Assembly: GCA_965214415.1 (NCBI GenBank) | Contig: CBDCBQ010000003.1 | Location: 186,001-250,000, forward strand | Direction of reading: 5' to 3' | Origin: RH-AL1 sp965214415 | GTDB lineage: Bacteria; Pseudomonadota; Alphaproteobacteria; Rhizobiales; Beijerinckiaceae | Length of the DNA: 64,000 nucleotides | Part shown: piece by piece, positions 8,750-18,344 of the stretch | How positions within the stretch are numbered: the first letter of the stretch is position 1 | Layout of the letters: each line of letters begins with the position of its first letter | Program-made: the position numbers and the translations under genes | Notes under the pieces: generated by a model | The model's input: the letters and a program-made list of their open reading frames with translations, nothing else | The model's database searches: none | Told to the model about the DNA's origin: nothing

Positions 8750-9510
8750 GCACGCGCCCCGTCAACGAGGACGATCTGCACGCCTATGTCGACGGCCGTC
8801 TCGATGCCGACGGCGCCCGTTGCGTCGCGCGCTACCTCGACGCCAATCCGGAGGCGGCGGCGCGGACTCGCGCCTGGCAGGCCGGTGGCGAGATGCTGCG
8901 CGCGGCGCTCGCCGCGAAGGCTGCCGAGCCGGTGCCGAGCCGGCTCAATCTCGCCCGGCTCGCCGAGACGCGGCAGGCGCGGGCCTGGGCGCCGGCGCGG
9001 ATCGCGGCGACCCTCGCCCTGGCGCTCGGCATGGGCGGCGCGTTCGGCTGGTGGGCGCGTGGCTCCGACGTGCCGCACGGGCTCGCCGGGCTCGGCGCGG
9101 AGGCGGCGCTGACCCAGCGCGTCTACGCGACGAGCGGCCTGGTCGACTTTGGGCCGGCCGCGCGCGAGCAGCAGCTCGGCTTCGTCGGCGGCGCGCCCGT
9201 TCGCGCCGTCCAGGCTCCGGATCTGGCGGGCGCCGGCTACCGCCTGCTTGGGGGCCGGCTCGTGCCCACCGCGCAGGGCTCGGCGACCCTGTTCGTCTAC
9301 GAGAACGCGGCGGGCGAACGGATCAGCCTATTCGTCCGCCTGATGATCGGCCTCGACGAGAACGCATCCATGCGCCAGGTCGGCTCGGACGGACTTGCCG
9401 GCTTCGCCTGGTCGCGAGACGGCGTCGGCTACAGCCTGATCTCCGGCGCGGCCACCCCGGCGCTCCGCACGCTGTCGGACGAGGTGCGGCGCGAGACGGA
9501 GCGGACGTAG
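8746..9510 (+). CDS. Membrane-anchored anti-sigma factor
   Basis: The protein is 254 residues. An N-terminal cytoplasmic domain (DLHAYVDGRLDADG, typical of anti-sigma factors of transmembrane type, without an obvious zinc HxxxCxxC motif) is followed by one membrane segment (IAATLALALGMGGAFGWW) and a periplasmic domain ending near ETERT. It starts inside the stop of the sigma factor gene. It would hold the sigma factor inactive at the membrane until released. The absence of the zinc motif is common in this alphaproteobacterial group. Confidence 0.85.
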   Translation: MSTRPVNEDDLHAYVDGRLDADGARCVARYLDANPEAAARTRAWQAGGEMLRAALAAKAAEPVPSRLNLARLAETRQARAWAPARIAATLALALGMGGAFGWWARGSDVPHGLAGLGAEAALTQRVYATSGLVDFGPAAREQQLGFVGGAPVRAVQAPDLAGAGYRLLGGRLVPTAQGSATLFVYENAAGERISLFVRLMIGLDENASMRQVGSDGLAGFAWSRDGVGYSLISGAATPALRTLSDEVRRETERT

Positions 9511-9624
9511 AAGCGACCGTGCCCTCATGGTGAGGCTGCGCTGTCTCGAACCCCAAGAGGCCCGACGACAGGATCGTGGACCACCTCGCGGCACCTCCGA
9601 CTGTCCGCTCAATGCAGGACGCGA

Positions 9625-9765
9625 TCAGGTCGTCGGCGGTCGACGGGGACCGTCCGTTGGCGCCATGGTGGTGCCGAAAGAGACGATGTAGATGGCAATG
9701 GCGACGACCCACGCAATCAGGGCGAAGGCCATCACCGTTCCAACGTGGCTTTTCTCCATCGCCAT
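9625..9765 (-). CDS. Candidate small single-span membrane protein
   Basis: A 46-codon reading frame begins MAMEKSHVGTVMAF and contains one strongly hydrophobic span (VMAFALIAWVVAIAIYIV) followed by a short Pro/Arg-rich tail. The gap between the anti-sigma gene and eda holds nothing else. A weak GAG ribosome site lies about eight bases before the ATG. It resembles small membrane proteins in other alphaproteobacteria only in general character, and I assign no function. Confidence 0.45.
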   Translation of the reverse strand: MAMEKSHVGTVMAFALIAWVVAIAIYIVSFGTTMAPTDGPRRPPTT

Positions 9766-9904
9766 GGCGTCATCTCATCGATCGAGCCGCCTTTCGCCCG
9801 CGGACCAGCACAGACCGGGCGCGGTCCTTCGTCCCCGCGATCGATAGGTTTTGCCAGATGGCGCGAGGGTTGCCAGAAGAACGATGGGGGAGTGGAGCCG
9901 AAGG

Positions 9905-10552
9905 ATGACGGGACACGAGACGACGACGGGGCCGGTGGGCCTGTTGCGCGCCGCGCGGATGGTGCCGGTGCTGACGATCGCGCGCGAGGCGGATGCCGTG
10001 CCCCTCGCTCGCGCGTTGGTGGCGGGCGGCGTGTGCACGCTCGAGATCACGCTGCGTACCGCGGCCGGCATGCCGGCGGCCAAACTCATCCATGCCGAGG
10101 TCGAGGGCGCGATCGTTGGGCTCGGGACCGTCCTGACGCGGCGCGATCTCGATGTCTGCGTCAACAACGGGTTGAAGTTCGCCTTCTCGCCCGGTGCCTC
10201 GCCGGCGCTGCTCGACGCGGCGGCGACGATGGGGCTCGACTTCGTGCCCGGCGTGCAGACGGCGTCGGAGATCATGGCCTGCCTCGAGCGCGGCTTCGAT
10301 GCGATGAAGTTCTTCCCCGCCGTGCCGGCCGGCGGTATCCCCGCGCTGAAGGCGCTGGCCGGCCCGTTCCCGCAAGTGAAATTCTGCCCGACCGGCGGCA
10401 TCGGCGAGGCCGATGCCGCGACGTGGTTGGCCCTGCCGAACGTGCTCGCCGTCGGCGGCTCGTGGCTGGCGCCGGCCGAGCTGGTCGCCGTCGGCGACTG
10501 GGCCGCCATCACCGCGCGTGCGAAACACTCGATGGACCTGCTGGCCGCCTGA
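9905..10552 (+). CDS. eda: 2-dehydro-3-deoxy-6-phosphogluconate (KDPG) aldolase
   Basis: The protein is 215 residues, the expected length for the class I aldolase that splits KDPG into pyruvate and glyceraldehyde-3-phosphate in the Entner-Doudoroff pathway. Visible motifs are VPVLTIAREADAVPLARAL, the catalytic Glu in CTLEITLRT, the Schiff-base Lys in AMKFFPA and CPTGGI near the phosphate site. GGAG seven bases before the ATG at 9905 supports this start; ATG at 9884 is an alternative. The edd gene follows after 23 bases, so the two pathway-specific enzymes form one operon. Confidence 0.95.
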   Translation: MTGHETTTGPVGLLRAARMVPVLTIAREADAVPLARALVAGGVCTLEITLRTAAGMPAAKLIHAEVEGAIVGLGTVLTRRDLDVCVNNGLKFAFSPGASPALLDAAATMGLDFVPGVQTASEIMACLERGFDAMKFFPAVPAGGIPALKALAGPFPQVKFCPTGGIGEADAATWLALPNVLAVGGSWLAPAELVAVGDWAAITARAKHSMDLLAA

Positions 10553-10575
10553 GCGGTCCTCAACCAAGGACACCC

Positions 10576-12390
<1,815 letters not shown>

Positions 12391-12434
12391 GGCTTGATAC
12401 AGAGATCCCTGCAGCCAAGCCCAAGCTGTTCGCC

Positions 12435-12469
12435 TGACGCATCCTGACGCAAATGACGCATATAACGCA
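12435..12469 (+). repeat. Four phased TGACGCA-like direct repeats upstream of glgC
   Basis: Copies begin at 12435, 12445, 12454 and 12463 (the last reads TAACGCA). Spacings of 10, 9 and 9 bases put them nearly one helical turn apart. They sit between edd and glgC, 120-155 bases before the glgC start. This layout suits cooperative binding of a regulator to one DNA face, but no known factor is assigned. Confidence 0.5.
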
Positions 12470-12590
12470 TGCTGAAATTTCGCGGAGACAGGTCCGGATC
12501 CATCTGCGCTCTCGATTGGCCGGCAGCCCCAAAAGCCTTCTCAACCCTCCTTAAATGCCCTACGGACACGCAGCCGTCGGGAGGTTGCGG

Positions 12591-13859
12591 ATGCTGGACA
12601 AGACCCGGGTGAGCGCGCCGCTCTCCCGCCACGCGATGGCCTATGTGCTGGCGGGCGGGCGCGGCAGCCGGCTCCTCGAGCTGACAGACACGCGCGCCAA
12701 GCCCGCGGTGTACTTCGGCGGCAAGTCGCGCATCATCGATTTCGCGCTGTCGAACGCGCTGAACTCCGGCATCCGCCGCATCGGCGTCGCGACGCAGTAC
12801 AAGGCGCATTCGCTGATCCGCCACCTGCAGCGCGGCTGGAACTTCTTCCGCCCCGAGCGCAACGAGAGCTTCGATATTCTGCCCGCCAGCCAGCAGGTGT
12901 CGGAAAACGCCTGGTACGCGGGCACGGCGGACGCCGTCTTCCAGAACACCCAGATCATCCGCGATTATGGGCCGCGCTTCATGGTCATCCTCGCCGGCGA
13001 CCACATCTACAAGCAGGATTACGAGCTGATGCTGCAGCAGCACGTCGATTCGGGCGCCGACGTCACCGTCGGCTGTCTCGAGGTGGCGCGCATGGAGGCC
13101 ACCGGGTTCGGGGTGATGGCTGTCGACGAGAACGACACCATCATCTCCTTCCTCGAGAAACCCGCCGACCCGCCGGCGATGCCCGGCAAGCCCGACATCG
13201 CGCTCGCCTCGATGGGCATCTACGTCTTCGAATCGGAGTTCCTGTTCGAGCAGCTGCGCCGCGATGCCGCCGATCCGACCTCGAGCCACGATTTCGGCAA
13301 GGACATCGTTCCCTACATCGTCAAGCACGGCAAGGCGGTGGCACACCCGTTCGGGCGTTCCTGCGTGCGTTCGTCGGGCGAGGCGCAAGCCTATTGGCGC
13401 GACGCCGGCACGCTCGATTCCTACTGGGAGTCGAACCTCGACCTGACCGATGTCGTGCCCGGCCTCGATCTCTACGATCGGGACTGGCCGATCTGGACCT
13501 ATGGCGAGATCACCCCGCCGGCGAAATTCGTCCACGACGACGACGGCCGGCGCGGTCGCGCGACCAACTCGCTGGTGTCGGGTGGCTGCATCATCTCCGG
13601 CACCGACATGTCGCGCTCGCTCCTGTTCACCGGCGTGCATGTCCATTCCTACGGCCGCATCCACGGCGCGGTGATCCTTCCCTATGCCGACATCGGTCGC
13701 GGCGCGCGGCTGCGGCGGGTGATCATCGATCGCGGCGTGAAGATCCCCGATGGCCTTGTCGTCGGCGAGGATCCCGAGCACGACGCCGCCCGCTTCCGCC
13801 GCACGGACAAGGGGATCTGCCTCATCACCCAGCCGATGATCGATCGACTCGTCAATTGA
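12591..13859 (+). CDS. glgC: Glucose-1-phosphate adenylyltransferase
   Basis: The protein is 422 residues and makes ADP-glucose for glycogen synthesis. The nucleotide-binding loop AYVLAGGRGSRL, the activator-region motif AKPAVYFGGKSRIIDF, the catalytic-region LAGDHIYKQDYELML and the glucose-1-phosphate loop FLEKPADPP are present. A C-terminal left-handed helix domain follows. ATG at 12591 after GGGAGG is preferred over an ATG 36 bases upstream because it gives the usual family N-terminus. In most bacteria a glycogen synthase follows directly. Here a broken toxin-antitoxin pair lies between. Confidence 0.96.
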   Translation: MLDKTRVSAPLSRHAMAYVLAGGRGSRLLELTDTRAKPAVYFGGKSRIIDFALSNALNSGIRRIGVATQYKAHSLIRHLQRGWNFFRPERNESFDILPASQQVSENAWYAGTADAVFQNTQIIRDYGPRFMVILAGDHIYKQDYELMLQQHVDSGADVTVGCLEVARMEATGFGVMAVDENDTIISFLEKPADPPAMPGKPDIALASMGIYVFESEFLFEQLRRDAADPTSSHDFGKDIVPYIVKHGKAVAHPFGRSCVRSSGEAQAYWRDAGTLDSYWESNLDLTDVVPGLDLYDRDWPIWTYGEITPPAKFVHDDDGRRGRATNSLVSGGCIISGTDMSRSLLFTGVHVHSYGRIHGAVILPYADIGRGARLRRVIIDRGVKIPDGLVVGEDPEHDAARFRRTDKGICLITQPMIDRLVN

Positions 13860-13862
13860 GGA

Positions 13863-14205
13863 TCAATTCAGCCGGTCCAAGCTTTCCAGCAAATCCGGCA
13901 GGGCTCTTTGAAGCGTTGCCCAAATGACTTCAAAGTCCAGGGCGAAATAGGCATGGGCAATGCGGTTTGCGCATGCCGCGAAGGTTTGTCCATGGAACGG
14001 CCGGATTGTTTGCGACGAAATCGGGATGATGGTCCATCATTCGAGCGGCGGCCTCTCCTATAAGTAGAAAGCTCATCAGGACTGCTCGACGTGTTCGGCG
14101 ATCAGCGAGAAGACGTTCTCGGTCAAAGCCCTCGACGAACTCGAGGGCCTCGCGAGCACTTTGTCGCATTTGCTCGACGTATTTTGATGATGGCGTGGCC
14201 GTCAA
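13863..14205 (-). pseudogene. hepT: Frameshifted HEPN toxin (HepT/DUF86 type)
   Basis: The first 80 or so codons, from a TTG at 14205, encode a HepT-like start (YVEQMRQSAREALEFVEGF, MSFLLIGEAAARMM, WTNLRGMR). The reading then leaves frame at an AAA run (about 13966-13968). In the next frame it resumes as NRIAHAYFALDFEVIWATL and ends at 13863. The shift splits the catalytic RX4HxY motif, which would read RNRIAHAY if one A were removed. As it stands the product ends after GMRKPHCPC and lacks the active site. It is partnered with the antitoxin gene just upstream. A homopolymer sequencing error is the main alternative. Confidence 0.75.
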
Positions 14206-14488
14206 ATCGGCCGCGCGACCGCGAGCACAAGCTCACGTATGTCTGACGGCAAGTCGCCAGTCGTTAGAAGGTCGACCCGCACGCCAAGAAGAGTTTCGAG
14301 CGCAATTTGCAGTCCCCCGAGATCGAACAAGGTTGTGCCGGGTAGAGCGTCGACCAAAAGATCGAGAGTGCCGGTGCCGCTACCATTCCGCGTGTTCGGC
14401 CGACGACACGCGGATTGGCGGCGTGAAACTGCTCCGCCAACCCGTGAATCGCGTCCCGCTGAAGATCAAGCTTCTCATTGGGATTCAT
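14202..14488 (-). pseudogene. mntA: Frameshifted MNT-type nucleotidyltransferase antitoxin
   Basis: The frame starts MNPNEKLDLQRDAIHGLAEQ at 14488. It loses frame near 14397, inside the GSX10DXD nucleotidyltransferase signature: the product reads VVGRTRG instead of a GS-xxR motif. The original frame continues as NTRNGSGTGTLDLLVDALPG and LGVRVDLLTTGDLPSDIREL, ending in TGA at 14202. The DxD also reads TLD, so its first Asp seems lost. The stop overlaps the hepT start, the usual arrangement. The region is visibly less GC-rich than its neighbours, which suits a transferred module. Confidence 0.72.
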
Positions 14489-14578
14489 ATCACGGCCATA
14501 CCAAAACTCCGCGCAATAAGACAGGGGGCCTCGGCACCGCAGCCAAGCCAAGATCATCCTTCCCTGCTACATTAGTCT

Positions 14579-15823
14579 ATGAGCATGCCCTTGAAAGTCG
14601 CCCTCTTCTCCAAGGAATACCCGCCCAACGTCTACGGCGGCGCCGGCGTCCACGTAGAGTACCTCGCCCGCGCTTTGGCGAAGAGCGTCGAGGTCGAGGT
14701 GCGCTGCTTCGGCGACCAGCACGCCGAAGACGGCCGTCTCGCCGTGCGCGGCACTCCGCAATGGGACAAAACCCAAGCCAACACAGATCCGCGATTTGTC
14801 GGGGCGATCGACGCGTTCGCCCGCTCGCTCGTGATGGCCAAGGACACGCTCGACGCCGACCTGGTCCATTGCCACACCTGGTACACCGACATGGGCGGGC
14901 TCATCGCCGCCAAGCTGTGGGGCGTGCCCTACGTGCTCACCATCCACTCGCTCGAGCCGCTGCGGCCGTGGAAGGTCGAGCAACTCGGCAACGGCTATCA
15001 TCTTTCGGCCTGGATGGAACGCACGGCGATCGAGGCGGCGGACGCCATCGTCGCGGTCTCGAAGGAGACGCGGGCCGACGTCCTGCGGCTGTTCGACATC
15101 GCGCCGGAGCGGGTCCACGTCATCCACAACGGAATCGATCTCGACGAGTATCAGGCTGTCGTCGGCACCGACGTCCTGTCCCGCTGGGGCATCGATCCGG
15201 CGAAACCATTCATGCTGTTCGTCGGCCGCATCACCCGGCAGAAGGGCATCATCCATCTCGTCGCCGCGATCCCCGAGATCGATTCCGACCTCCAGATCGT
15301 GCTCTGCGCCGGCGCGCCGGATACTCCCGAGATCGGCGCCGAGATGGAACAGGCCTTCGCCAAGGCCGCCGCCGCGCGCCCGGGGCTGATCTGGATCCGC
15401 GAGATGCTGCCGCGCGCCGACGTGATCCAGCTCTACACGCATGCGGCGGTGTTTTGCTGCCCATCGGTCTACGAGCCGTTCGGCATCATCAACCTCGAGG
15501 CGATGGCCTGCGGCACCGCGGTCGTCGCGTCGGCCGTCGGTGGCATCCCCGAGGTCGTGATCCCCGAGGAAACAGGCCTCCTCGTCGACCCTGGCCTCGC
15601 GCCCGGCGGCTTCGATCCCGCCGACCCGGCGCGTTTCGCCACCGACCTCGCCGCCGCGATCAATCGGCTCGCCCGGGAACCCGCGCTTCGCGACAGATAC
15701 GGCGCGGCCGGACGGGCGCGCGTCGTTGCCCATTTCAGCTGGGACGCGATCGCGAAACAGACGCTCGATCTCTATGCCCGGGTCATCGCGGACCATGGCC
15801 CCCGTGAAACCTCACTCAAATAA
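14579..15823 (+). CDS. glgA: Glycogen synthase, actinobacterial (GT4) type
   Basis: The protein is 414 residues and belongs to the GT4 glycogen synthase / maltose-1-phosphate synthase (GlgM) group rather than the longer GT5 GlgA. The N-terminal motif SKEYPPNVYGGAGVHVEYL, the acceptor region HCHTWYTDMGG, the donor site VGRITRQKGI and the EX7E-type motif YEPFGIINLEAMACG are visible. It uses ADP-glucose from GlgC. In mycobacteria this type mainly makes maltose-1-phosphate for GlgE; no glgE or glgB is present in this window. It is probably transcribed apart from glgC because of the intervening 720 bases. Confidence 0.92.
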   Translation: MSMPLKVALFSKEYPPNVYGGAGVHVEYLARALAKSVEVEVRCFGDQHAEDGRLAVRGTPQWDKTQANTDPRFVGAIDAFARSLVMAKDTLDADLVHCHTWYTDMGGLIAAKLWGVPYVLTIHSLEPLRPWKVEQLGNGYHLSAWMERTAIEAADAIVAVSKETRADVLRLFDIAPERVHVIHNGIDLDEYQAVVGTDVLSRWGIDPAKPFMLFVGRITRQKGIIHLVAAIPEIDSDLQIVLCAGAPDTPEIGAEMEQAFAKAAAARPGLIWIREMLPRADVIQLYTHAAVFCCPSVYEPFGIINLEAMACGTAVVASAVGGIPEVVIPEETGLLVDPGLAPGGFDPADPARFATDLAAAINRLAREPALRDRYGAAGRARVVAHFSWDAIAKQTLDLYARVIADHGPRETSLK

Positions 15824-15993
15824 GCTACGACAAAAGTATAAGATCTATACTAAAGACTAACGGCGGTAGTTGTACAATCGCAACAAGACTTGGGTTGTGG
15901 CTCAGGCTGAGCTGTTAGATGCAAACGCAATCTTTACAACGATGTTCGGAAGCCCTTAGCTCCCTCTCGCAAAACGAGTCGTTGCTGGGGGCA

Positions 15994-17046
15994 ATGATGA
16001 TCAAGACGACGGGTGCATTACTTGCAGGCTTGCTGGTCCTGCCAGCCGCGGTTTTGGCCGCCGATCTACCGGCCCGAACCGCGCCGCCTGTCTACGTTGC
16101 GCCAGCGTTGCCGATGTTTTCCTGGACCGGCGTCTACGTCGGCGCCAATGCCGGCTACGGCTTCGCGAGAAGCGGCGGCGACCTCGGCCCAACGGCATTG
16201 TCCGTTCCGGCAGCCGCGGTCGGCACGTTCGCGGTGAGACCGGCGAACGGCGCGCCGTTCCTCGCCCAGTCGTCCGGACACCGCGACGGCTTCGTCGGGG
16301 GTGGCCAGGTCGGGTTCAACTATCAGTTAGGTGCCGGGTCCGGCGTCGTGGTCGGTGTCGAGGCTGATTTCGATTATGCCGATCTCAGGGATGGCAATCA
16401 GAGCGGCGGCCTCGGCACCGCGGTCGCTGGCGGCAACCCGCGCGTCGCGCCGAACGGCACCGGACGCGGCGTTGCCCCGCTCGGCACCGGACTGGCCACC
16501 GCGGCCGGGAATGTCGCCTTCTTCAACACACAGCGGCGAGGGCCAGGCGACTTTCTCGGGACCGTGCGTGGGCGGCTCGGCTATGGCTTTGACCGCGTCC
16601 TCGTCTTCGCGACGGGCGGTTATGCCTACACGGGAGGGCGCAACGGCGGCGTCAGCGGCGGCTACGCGAATGGCGCTGCAGTGCCTGCGAATTTCTATGC
16701 CGGCTTCGGCGCTCGGGAAGCCGGTGCCGCAGTGGGGCCGGGCGCCGGCTCCAGCGGTATTCGAAGCGGCTACGTGATCGGCGGCGGCCTCGAATACGCG
16801 ATCGCGACGGACTCGATCTTCAACGTCTTTCACTCGAGCGCCGTGACCCTCAAGGTCGAAGGCCTCTACTTCAACCTCGGCCACGATGGCGTCGGCGGCT
16901 CTCAGGTGGTCGGCGTCTCGAACACCGGCGCCGTCATCACCGGCAGCGGCTTCGCCTCGCGCGACAATACCTTCGCGGTGGTTCGCGCCGGCATCAACTT
17001 CAAGTTTGGCTCGCCCGTCGAGGCGCCGGTCGTCGCGCGGTACTGA
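15994..17046 (+). CDS. Outer membrane beta-barrel protein (Omp25/31-like)
   Basis: The protein is 350 residues. A signal peptide (GALLAGLLVLPAAVLA, cut before ADLP) leads to a Gly/aromatic-rich barrel: FSWTGVYVGANAGYGF near the mature N-terminus, GGGQVGFNYQLGAGSGVVVG, GRLGYGFDRVLVFATGGYAY, and a final strand FAVVRAGINFKFG. This pattern is that of the alphaproteobacterial porin-like outer membrane proteins. ATG at 15994 or the adjacent ATG at 15997 follows a GGGG ribosome site. The 170-base upstream gap is AT-rich and probably holds the promoter. Confidence 0.88.
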   Translation: MMIKTTGALLAGLLVLPAAVLAADLPARTAPPVYVAPALPMFSWTGVYVGANAGYGFARSGGDLGPTALSVPAAAVGTFAVRPANGAPFLAQSSGHRDGFVGGGQVGFNYQLGAGSGVVVGVEADFDYADLRDGNQSGGLGTAVAGGNPRVAPNGTGRGVAPLGTGLATAAGNVAFFNTQRRGPGDFLGTVRGRLGYGFDRVLVFATGGYAYTGGRNGGVSGGYANGAAVPANFYAGFGAREAGAAVGPGAGSSGIRSGYVIGGGLEYAIATDSIFNVFHSSAVTLKVEGLYFNLGHDGVGGSQVVGVSNTGAVITGSGFASRDNTFAVVRAGINFKFGSPVEAPVVARY

Positions 17047-17172
17047 CGCGGCACGACATCACTCGAATTCGCCGGGCCATGCCCGAGTGGACACACAGGC
17101 TGGTTGGCCGTCGCGCCAGCCCGTGATCGATCACGCGTGCCGATATCCGGTGCGGACGGAAGGGGGCATCTC

Positions 17173-17916
17173 ATGGCATTCAACACCAAGACTATCCGTA
17201 TGACCTTGCTGGCGGGCGTCGCGCTCGTCGGGTCGGCGATGGCGGCGCAGGCGCGGCCAACATCCTGTCCGGTCAGCTACAGCCAGCTGAAAAGCGCGCT
17301 CGCGGCGGCCGACGCCGCCGATACCTCGGGGCTCAACAATCATTACTGGGCCGTCGTCGTCGACCGCACCGGTGTGGCCTGCGCGGTCGCGTTCTCTGGC
17401 GCGGACACCGGCTCGCAATGGCTCGCCAGCCGGCAGATCGCCGCCGCCAAGGCGTTTACCGCGAACAGCCTCAGCCTGAACCTGAATGGGGCGCTCGGTG
17501 GCGGCTTCGGTGCGTTGTCGACCGCCGAACTCTACCAGTTCGTGCAGCCGAGCAATCCATCGATCGGCAACCCGCTGTTCGGTTTGAACGGCGGCAACGT
17601 TCTCGATTCGACGATCGCGTATCAGGGCAACTACGACAACTTCGGCACGACGAAGGACCCGATGATCGGCTACCGGGTCGGCGGCACGATCACGTTCGGC
17701 GGCGGTCTCGCGCTCTACAGCGGCAAAACTGTCGTTGGTGGCCTGGGCCTATCCGGCGATACCGCCTGCGCCGATCACTCGACCGCCTGGCGTACCCGGA
17801 TCAACCTCGGGCTTGCGTCGGACGGATCGGACGCGCTGCACTTCGCGACCAACGCGAATATGACGGACGGACACCCGCACTGTCCCAACGACGCCGCGAC
17901 GCAGGGTGTCCAGTAA
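17173..17916 (+). CDS. Secreted GlcG/HbpS-like protein
   Basis: The protein is 247 residues. A signal peptide (LLAGVALVGSAMAAQA) precedes a domain with LKSALAAADAAD, NNHYWAVVVDRTGVACAVAF, SRQIAAAKAFTAN, and GGGLALYSGKTVVGGLGLSG, which matches the GlcG/HbpS (PF03928) family. Some members bind haem or small molecules outside the cytoplasm; the ligand here is unknown. The ATG at 17173 follows AGGGGG. It lies 126 bases after the barrel protein, and a strong hairpin follows its stop. Confidence 0.82.
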   Translation: MAFNTKTIRMTLLAGVALVGSAMAAQARPTSCPVSYSQLKSALAAADAADTSGLNNHYWAVVVDRTGVACAVAFSGADTGSQWLASRQIAAAKAFTANSLSLNLNGALGGGFGALSTAELYQFVQPSNPSIGNPLFGLNGGNVLDSTIAYQGNYDNFGTTKDPMIGYRVGGTITFGGGLALYSGKTVVGGLGLSGDTACADHSTAWRTRINLGLASDGSDALHFATNANMTDGHPHCPNDAATQGVQ

Positions 17917-17976
17917 GCGCCGGTCGCGGACGCGAGACAGCTGAAGACGAACGTCCGGAAACAGCAGGACGGCTAG

Positions 17977-18003
17977 GAAATGCGGGCGAGACGTCCGCAT
18001 TTC
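17977..18003 (+). terminator. Hairpin downstream of the GlcG/HbpS-like gene
   Basis: A perfect 9-bp stem (GAAATGCGG / CCGCATTTC) with a 9-base loop lies 60 bases after the stop codon. The 3' arm ends in CATTTC rather than a long T-run, so efficiency is uncertain. Position and perfection make transcription end here the best reading. Confidence 0.6.
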
Positions 18004-18344
18004 ATCAGGCGAGGTGTCAGGGCCGCGCCTGCGTCTTCCGCGATCACGAGGGATCGCGAACGCCAACCGCGGGCACGTATCCGGCATCCGCCGCCGCCTC
18101 GCAAATTCACGAAGCCGAAAGTCTCGCGAAAACAACTCGGGACGCGCCGGCGCCGGCTGCTGTTGTCGCAAAGTCTTAATAAACAGCGCCGCGTCAAATT
18201 TGCTACGCGCCGATGAGAACTTGTGGCGCTTTTGCGGTTACGACCACTCCGACGACGGAACAGCTAGCCGCAAGCTACGCCAACCTCTAATCCAGGCCGG
18301 GGCGCGACGGGCGACGAGATCGCGCTACTGAGAGGAATGCACCT
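18004..18344. other. Intergenic region upstream of the type II secretion operon
   Basis: About 340 bases without a supported gene. The right part contains AT-richer stretches (for example around 18175-18210) that could hold the operon promoter. AGAGGA at 18331-18336 is the ribosome site for gspD. I see no clear -35/-10 pair or operator. Confidence 0.4.

Noticed and set aside
15824..15993. tRNA or small RNA gene in the AT-rich gap
   Set aside because: No cloverleaf or clear stem-terminator structure could be drawn; it is better read as a promoter region.
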